Of a DNA stretch of 64,000 nt, positions 59,868 through 64,000 are shown piece by piece. The notes below the pieces were generated by a model, which worked only from the letters and a program-made list of their open reading frames with translations, searched no databases and was not told the DNA's origin. The stretch's first letter is position 1. Every line of letters begins with the position of its first letter. Position numbers and translations under genes: made by a program. The stretch is from contig NZ_JABRXE010000005.1 in the NCBI RefSeq assembly GCF_018982945.1, positions 62,001 through 126,000 of the forward strand. The letters are read 5' to 3'. Source of the DNA: Anaerostipes faecalis (GTDB lineage: Bacteria; Bacillota; Clostridia; Lachnospirales; Lachnospiraceae).

Positions 59868-60238
59868 CTCCCTACTACTGCGTTTAAGTTTTTTTTAGAG
59901 TCAATGTCCGTGATAAGGTTCGTTCCCCAAAGAGCTAGAATCTCCGGCAGCACTTCATAGATAGAAAACATCTCAAACTGGTCAAGCCAATCATCGATGT
60001 TATCTGGGATGGTGTTGTCCGCATGATATGCCATGATATATGCCACGTTCTCGAAGATTTCCAAATCATCGATAGCGAATTCTTCTCCCTCTTCCTTACT
60101 GCCTTTATAGGAACTTTCCAACTTTGCTAAGTCCTTGAAGATATCTCGTTTGAACTTTGCACGATATAATCTTGGAACAGTGGCAGAGGAACGAAATACC
60201 ACATCTTTATCCCCAATTTTAATTACTTTCTTCAGCAT
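59864..60238 (-). CDS. Tail assembly chaperone (gpG-like)
   Basis: A 124-residue protein. KKVIKIGDKDVVFRSSATVP opens, LYRAKFKRDIFKDLAKLE follows, and FENVAYIMAYHADNTIPDNI and WLDQFEMFSIYEVLPEILAL make the conserved core of tail assembly chaperones just upstream of tape measure genes. It binds the tape measure before tube assembly. The last codons contain a canonical slippery site that diverts some ribosomes into the T frame. GGAGG precedes the ATG; it starts two bases after the tail tube gene. Confidence 0.88.
   Translation of the reverse strand: MLKKVIKIGDKDVVFRSSATVPRLYRAKFKRDIFKDLAKLESSYKGSKEEGEEFAIDDLEIFENVAYIMAYHADNTIPDNIDDWLDQFEMFSIYEVLPEILALWGTNLITDIDSKKNLNAVVGR
59888..59894 (-). promoter_or_regulatory. 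Programmed -1 ribosomal frameshift site A AAA AAC
   Basis: On the minus strand the chaperone frame reads TCT AAA AAA AAC TTA. The heptamer A-AAA-AAC (59894-59888) is in the correct X-XXY-YYZ phase for -1 slippage. After slippage the frame stays open to 59703, giving the G-T fusion expected at this position in tailed phages. Confidence 0.85.
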
Positions 60239-60240
60239 GA

Positions 60241-60831
60241 TTATTTACCTCCATTTACAGCTTGTGCTGTCTTCGCAACAGGAACATATACTGCCTTGTA
60301 CCAATCGCTATAGGTCGCATCCGTAGTGGTATCTCCGGTTCTTGATTTAACAAGACCATCTTCTCTTGGATCTGCTGTAAGAGATAATGTTTCTGTTCCC
60401 GGTTCAATCGTATCCTCTTTGGTTTCCGATTCAATAGACGGACGGGCTGCCGAGCAGTTATACATAACGTGACGGATGCACTTCACGTCTCCGTCAAACT
60501 CAAACAGAAGTGCAAACTTCTCTGTCTCTGTAATATTTGAGTTCTCCACAAGAACACCATTCTTGTCAAGTTCCTCCTTAAGGATGTCAGTTCTAAACCA
60601 TTCCGGAATAAGGGCAATCTCTAAATCTCCGCTATAACCGTTGTTAGATACAGAACGGAAATACACGATACCATCCGCATAAAACGGAGAAGTATCACCT
60701 TCTGCATCCAAGCTAATACTTACTGCACCGGGAATTGATCTTGGTTTTTCATAGGAATAGCCACCATCCTCTGTCCTTGTCAGCTTTGCTGCATGGACGT
60801 TTTTAAGGTTGTATTTTACTTTATTCGCCAT
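60241..60831 (-). CDS. Major tail tube protein
   Basis: A 196-residue protein. VKYNLKNVHAAKLTRTEDGG opens, IPGAVSISLDAEGDTSPFYADGIVYF, GYSGDLEIALIPEWF and FALLFEFDGDVKCIRHVMYNC are signatures of the phi13-type major tail protein family. DTTTDATYSDWYKAVYVPVA ends the fold. It polymerises into the tail tube. GGAGG before ATG. It lies in the standard place between tail terminator and chaperone genes. Confidence 0.92.
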   Translation of the reverse strand: MANKVKYNLKNVHAAKLTRTEDGGYSYEKPRSIPGAVSISLDAEGDTSPFYADGIVYFRSVSNNGYSGDLEIALIPEWFRTDILKEELDKNGVLVENSNITETEKFALLFEFDGDVKCIRHVMYNCSAARPSIESETKEDTIEPGTETLSLTADPREDGLVKSRTGDTTTDATYSDWYKAVYVPVAKTAQAVNGGK

Positions 60832-60834
60832 AAT

Positions 60835-61152
60835 CTAAGCCTCCATTTCAAATGAATACAGGACTTCATACATTTTTTCACTCTCAATCCATGTTTCCAA
60901 ACGGTCATAAAAAATGCCGTGACTGTCAAGCACGGATTCAACTTTCTGTTCTACCGACAAGTCCTTCAAATCGGTATACAGTTCTATATGAACTTCGTTT
61001 ACCTTCAAATACACTCTTCCGTCAGCCGCAAAGTTATCACTGCCGGGCAAGAGATAGCAGATAAACGGTGGATCTGGACTTTCTCCCTCTGCAAAATGGT
61101 CATATGCAAAGGGAATCCCCATTTCTTTAATAATCTGTAACAGTTCTTCCAT
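60835..61152 (-). CDS. Tail completion/terminator-like protein
   Basis: A 105-residue protein: LLQIIKEMGIPFAYDHFAEG, PPFICYLLPGSDNFAADGRVY and VNEVHIELYTDLKDLSVEQKV match the small tail-terminator family between gp10-like and tail tube genes. It caps the tail tube and sets the joining interface. The ATG at 61152 overlaps the preceding stop (TGATG) with GGAGG six bases upstream. Confidence 0.8.
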   Translation of the reverse strand: MEELLQIIKEMGIPFAYDHFAEGESPDPPFICYLLPGSDNFAADGRVYLKVNEVHIELYTDLKDLSVEQKVESVLDSHGIFYDRLETWIESEKMYEVLYSFEMEA

Positions 61153-61532
61153 CACATACCTCCAAGTGCTCTTGCAATTTCTGTTTCCAATGTTTCAATC
61201 GCATTCTCTTCTGCCTGGGCAATGTGAGGTCTTGCAGCCACTCTTCCACCGCCACGTTTTGCATGACCGTGTTCAAGAAGGTGGGCAAGCTGATATCGGT
61301 TCTTGGAGTGTACTGTCAGTTCAAGTGAATTTGAAGTTTCCTTCGTTTTCTTGACTGACCAGCTCTTCGCATAGGCTCCCGTATCCTTTGGAGCAGATGC
61401 AGCAATATCTTTTCTTACTGTATTTCCTGCCTTCCTTACAGACTTCTTTAAATCATCTGTAGCCAGATCAGCATACTCCTTGAGACCGTTCATGATTTCA
61501 TCTGCGAGGTTATCAATCTTTACGTTTGCCAT
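61152..61532 (-). CDS. HK97 gp10-like head-tail joining protein
   Basis: A 126-residue protein with the gp10 pattern: DEIMNGLKEYADLATDDLKK, VRKAGNTVRKDIAASAPKDTG, YAKSWSVKKTKETS and YQLAHLLEHGHAKRGGGRV. Family members form part of the connector/neck. It starts two bases after the head-closure gene and is directly coupled to the tail terminator. Confidence 0.92.
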   Translation of the reverse strand: MANVKIDNLADEIMNGLKEYADLATDDLKKSVRKAGNTVRKDIAASAPKDTGAYAKSWSVKKTKETSNSLELTVHSKNRYQLAHLLEHGHAKRGGGRVAARPHIAQAEENAIETLETEIARALGGM

Positions 61533-61534
61533 GC

Positions 61535-61867
61535 CTACCTCCTCACTTTCTCACATTTCAGTTTTAGGCATTTCTTCTTATAGTTCATGTGGTCGATAGA
61601 AACGATGTTATAAAGGGAGCCTTCGAATATAACTCTGTGTTTTGTAACATCAAGGTCTGCAAAAGCCTTACAGTATCTGACCGTAAACGAAATATCCGAA
61701 TCATCTACAATAAGACCTGCCACACTCTTTTCAGAACCGCCTTCGCCACTTACCGTTGCAAAGCAGGTGTGATAGTCAGTCCAGGTATTCTTATGATTGC
61801 CGATGGCATCTACAACAGTTTCATTCTTCTGCACGGTAATCTTCACATTCAAAAGAGCAATATCCAT
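61535..61867 (-). CDS. Phage head closure protein
   Basis: A 110-residue protein: KNTWTDYHTCFATVSGEGGS, VDDSDISFTVRYCKAFADLD and VIFEGSLYNIVSIDHMNYKK match the SPP1 gp16-like head closure/adaptor family. It plugs the portal after DNA packaging. Its ATG overlaps the connector stop (TGATG). Confidence 0.88.
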   Translation of the reverse strand: MDIALLNVKITVQKNETVVDAIGNHKNTWTDYHTCFATVSGEGGSEKSVAGLIVDDSDISFTVRYCKAFADLDVTKHRVIFEGSLYNIVSIDHMNYKKKCLKLKCEKVRR

Positions 61868-62139
61868 CAGAACACACTCCTTCTTACACCTTCAAGCAGG
61901 GAGCGAAGTGAAATGGTCAGCTGATGATGGTCTGCATCTTCTCTGTGTTCATACAGATAGGCAACTGCGTACATGACAGCAATCTTAGATGATGGAATCG
62001 CACCAAGTTCATCCACGGATAACCTGGCTATATCTGCACAGAGATTCTGCCCGGTTGTTACAAAATTTTCGATAAGTGCATCATCGTCATCAAAGTCCAC
62101 TCGAAGGTAACCCTTCATCTCATCAAGATTTACAATCAT
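61867..62139 (-). CDS. Head-tail connector protein (gp6-like)
   Basis: A 90-residue helical protein: MIVNLDEMKGYLRVDFDDDDALIENFV start, then ADIARLSVDELGAIPSSKIAVMYAVAYLYEHRED, the usual shape of gp6-like DNA-packaging adaptors. ATG at 62139 has GAGGTGGTG upstream; an in-frame extension to 62211 enters the palindromic intergenic element and is rejected. Confidence 0.85.
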   Translation of the reverse strand: MIVNLDEMKGYLRVDFDDDDALIENFVTTGQNLCADIARLSVDELGAIPSSKIAVMYAVAYLYEHREDADHHQLTISLRSLLEGVRRSVF

Positions 62140-62164
62140 ATCTATCACCACCTCTGAAAAAGAC

Positions 62165-62262
62165 TGTGACACCTTATGACTGGCATTCCCTATATCTATA
62201 TATAGGCTCAATTTTTTATCCCTTTAGAAAAGGATAGTAAATAGCCGTCATAAAGTGTCACA
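62165..62262. repeat. 98-base imperfect palindrome between capsid and connector genes
   Basis: Outer arms of about 19-20 bases (near 62165-62184 and 62246-62262) match with one mismatch and one bulge; inside lie CCTATA..TATAGG and a second small stem (near TTATCC..GGATAG). The layout is cloverleaf-like. Role unknown: processing element, attenuator or small inverted-repeat insertion. Confidence 0.6.
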
Positions 62263-62279
62263 CATTATTGTTTTAAGTC

Positions 62280-63470
62280 TTATTTACCTGCCGCCTGTGT
62301 TTCTTCCTTAAGTTTTAAAATCTTAACCGCTTCAGGAAGGATAAGCTTACCATCAACTCTTTCCTTGGCTACATAACCAACCATGCCGTTACCAGCGAAA
62401 AGTTCACGAAGTTCTGCAAAAGAACGAGAACCACGGTCACCGATGTTGTAGTAGCTGTAATCACCGAATGCAATCGCATTTGTAGGTGCAAAAGCAGAAG
62501 TGTGAACAGCATAGCCAAGCACTCTGTCCGGTTCTCCTTCCTTGTATGAAGGCTGCCAGATATATGCTCCGTTGTTGTCCTTCAGCTTTCTAAGAGATGC
62601 GAGTGTCGCATCGTTCATAATAAATGATGCACTCTTTCGATACGGTCTTTTAAGTCCATACACCAGATCAATAAGATCATCGGATTTGATAGCCGCTGTA
62701 AGTGTCCCTGCGACCTGACCTCCACCTGTTTTAGCGAAGATGCCGGTAGGTTTGCCCTTGCCGTCACCGTTAAGAAATGCATCCTCTTCGGCATTCGCCA
62801 GTGCCTTACCAAACTGAGTGATGATGTAGTTTTCAAGACCGAAGGCATTGTCATAAAGAAGCTCTTCTGTGACCTTGATTGCTACATGAAGCTTGTAGGC
62901 ATCAAGATAGATCTGGTCAAATGTTGCATCACCAAAAGATAATGTTCCACCTTCCTCAATCCATGCTGCTGCAGGCTTGGTAGCTGCAATGTTGATTTTG
63001 TGCTGACCTGCTGTAGTAATCTTTGTAGCAAGGCTGCGCATGATGTTCTCACCATCAAGCACATCGATAAGTCTTCTGTCATACTCCTCCGGCACAAGAT
63101 AACCACCATCGGCATCTACACCTTCCTGTAATACATTGCTTACATTACGGAAATTAGAACGCATTGCAGAAAGCATCGCATCCTTGTATGCATCAGAAGC
63201 ACGTCCAGTCTTTACCTTATCTGCATCACCCATAAAAGGCTTACCGGTAATCGGAGAATTAACAGGCTTTGCAAGTTCTGCTTCTCTGCGTTCTGCTCTT
63301 GTTTGACGATCAATCGCAGCTGTCAAATCCTCAATTTCCTTTTCCATCTTGTTGTAGGTTGCTGTATCCTCTTCGGAAAGCACACCATTCTTGTCTTCAT
63401 GGGTCTCAACAAAGTTCTTTGCAGTATCCCACACTTTTGCTCTTTTTTCGATTAAATCCTTAATAGTCAT
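62280..63470 (-). CDS. Major capsid protein (HK97 fold)
   Basis: A 396-residue protein. An N-terminal coiled-coil delta-like scaffold (about 1-80, MEKEIEDLTAAIDRQTRAE) is probably removed by the prohead protease. The HK97 body has GGYLVPEEYDRRLIDVLDGE, ATFDQIYLDAYKLHVAIKV, EDAFLNGDGKGKPTGIFA and GDYSYYNIGDRGSRSFAEL. AAGGAGG before ATG. It is directly after the protease gene, as usual. Confidence 0.95.
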   Translation of the reverse strand: MTIKDLIEKRAKVWDTAKNFVETHEDKNGVLSEEDTATYNKMEKEIEDLTAAIDRQTRAERREAELAKPVNSPITGKPFMGDADKVKTGRASDAYKDAMLSAMRSNFRNVSNVLQEGVDADGGYLVPEEYDRRLIDVLDGENIMRSLATKITTAGQHKINIAATKPAAAWIEEGGTLSFGDATFDQIYLDAYKLHVAIKVTEELLYDNAFGLENYIITQFGKALANAEEDAFLNGDGKGKPTGIFAKTGGGQVAGTLTAAIKSDDLIDLVYGLKRPYRKSASFIMNDATLASLRKLKDNNGAYIWQPSYKEGEPDRVLGYAVHTSAFAPTNAIAFGDYSYYNIGDRGSRSFAELRELFAGNGMVGYVAKERVDGKLILPEAVKILKLKEETQAAGK

Positions 63471-63484
63471 AATAGAATTCCTCC

Positions 63485-64000
63485 TTAAATGAATTTCTTA
63501 ATAAAATCAAGACGCTCCTTAATCTCTTTTGCAGGAGTGCCTTTACTTGCAGGTGCAGTGATTTCTGCCTGCTTTGTTACTGTCTTTTCAGGCTGGACAT
63601 AGTGTTTTTCCAGCTTGTTGATAAGAGCGTTGTTTACAGCCTTGCGTGAAAAAAGCATCGAGTCAGTTGGTTTCTTTTCCTTCTCCTCGGTGCTTTCATC
63701 TTCTTCGTCCTCTTCATCAGGATCTTCTGTATTCGGTTTTGTTTCTGCTCTTGTGATAATGTCATCAGCAAAGCCAAGTTCAATGGCCTTATTTGCATCC
63801 ATCCAGGTTTCTGCGTCCATCAAGTGACTAAGCTTGGCTCTTGTAAGACCAGTCTTAATCACGTAGGCATTGATGATGGATTCCTTAACTTCTGCAAGCA
63901 TATCGATTGCCTTCTGCATTTCTGCATGGTCACCAAATGCTACGGTTGCAGGGTTGTGGATCATCATCATGGATACAGGAGACATAAGAACTGTATTTCC
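63485..64000 (-). CDS. ClpP-like prohead maturation protease, partial (N-terminus beyond right edge)
   Basis: About 171 C-terminal residues of a ClpP/S14-type protease that trims scaffold and capsid. GNTVLMSPVSMMMIHNPAT includes the catalytic His in IHNP; DMLAEVKESIINAYVIKTGL, ETWMDANKAIELGFADDII follow. The nucleophile Ser lies beyond the window. The reading frame is open to the last base, so the ATG at 63985 is internal. A Glu-rich, Lys-rich linker (EDEEDESTEEKEKKPTDS) and a coiled-coil end follow. Confidence 0.9.
   Translation of the reverse strand, partial: GNTVLMSPVSMMMIHNPATVAFGDHAEMQKAIDMLAEVKESIINAYVIKTGLTRAKLSHLMDAETWMDANKAIELGFADDIITRAETKPNTEDPDEEDEEDESTEEKEKKPTDSMLFSRKAVNNALINKLEKHYVQPEKTVTKQAEITAPASKGTPAKEIKERLDFIKKFI

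Noticed and set aside
1-64000. CRISPR array, tRNA or rRNA genes, insertion sequences
   Set aside because: I looked for regularly spaced repeats, clover-leaf tRNA sequences, conserved rRNA blocks and transposase motifs and saw none; a tRNA scan would be the decisive check.

Overview
The window looks like a chromosomal segment of a low-GC, strictly anaerobic gut Firmicute, most likely Lachnospiraceae (Blautia/Ruminococcus/Dorea-like). The evidence is AGGAGG-type ribosome binding sites, CIRCE elements, a monomeric [FeFe] hydrogenase, a glycyl-radical enzyme with its activase, BspA-like leucine-rich-repeat surface protein, DUF6465 and DUF2148 proteins. Almost all genes are on the minus strand. 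The family-level assignment is inference; no rRNA or tRNA gene was seen.

Region 1 (1-33.1 kb) is host chromosome. It holds a partial adenine deaminase with a coupled C39-like peptidase, two small plus-strand genes (DUF1461 membrane protein, GDPD-family protein), a 2-hydroxyacid dehydrogenase, a 2.7-kb BspA-like LRR protein, a FucO-type alcohol dehydrogenase with a TetR regulator, a cation/proton antiporter behind a structured leader, a PHP phosphoesterase, a DUF2148 protein downstream of a decayed HAD gene, a MarR regulator with a duplicated palindromic operator, and the hydrogenase. A heat-shock set follows: hsp20 and lon each carry a CIRCE (HrcA) element, with a dnaJ-like gene beside hsp20, two EamA transporters and a glycerate kinase. 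Next is a four-gene operon (glycyl-radical enzyme, activase, fructose-6-phosphate aldolase, Gfo/Idh/MocA oxidoreductase) that fits the 'anhydroglycolysis' scheme described for E. coli YbiW/PflD-FsaA/B. Then come a nitroreductase, a DUF6465 protein, an exported protein with two complete nitrilase domains behind a leader terminator, and an AraC-GyrI regulator.

Region 2 (33.2-39.4 kb) is an accessory island. It begins with gene debris: a C-terminal alpha/beta-hydrolase fragment and a short fragment resembling the 3' end of an RlmD/RumA-type methyltransferase, a known ICE insertion target. It continues with a Cd/Zn/Pb-type P1B ATPase and a CadC/ArsR repressor sharing a duplicated operator, DUF2200 and DUF1905 proteins, two GNAT acetyltransferases, an XRE regulator and a structured non-coding stretch.

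Region 3 (39.4-64 kb, running off the right edge) is a siphovirus-type prophage read leftwards. From upstream it has prohead protease (partial), HK97 major capsid, connector, head closure, gp10-like, tail terminator, tail tube, tail-assembly chaperones with a canonical -1 frameshift site, tape measure, distal tail, baseplate/tail-associated protein, two tail proteins, a DUF859-type fibre, holin and amidase. A short DNA-metabolism cluster follows (DUF2800, DUF2815, family-A DNA polymerase), then three translationally coupled serine-recombinase genes, the middle one lacking a catalytic domain. A ~33-bp repeat occurs three times in the intergenic DNA around the replication genes.
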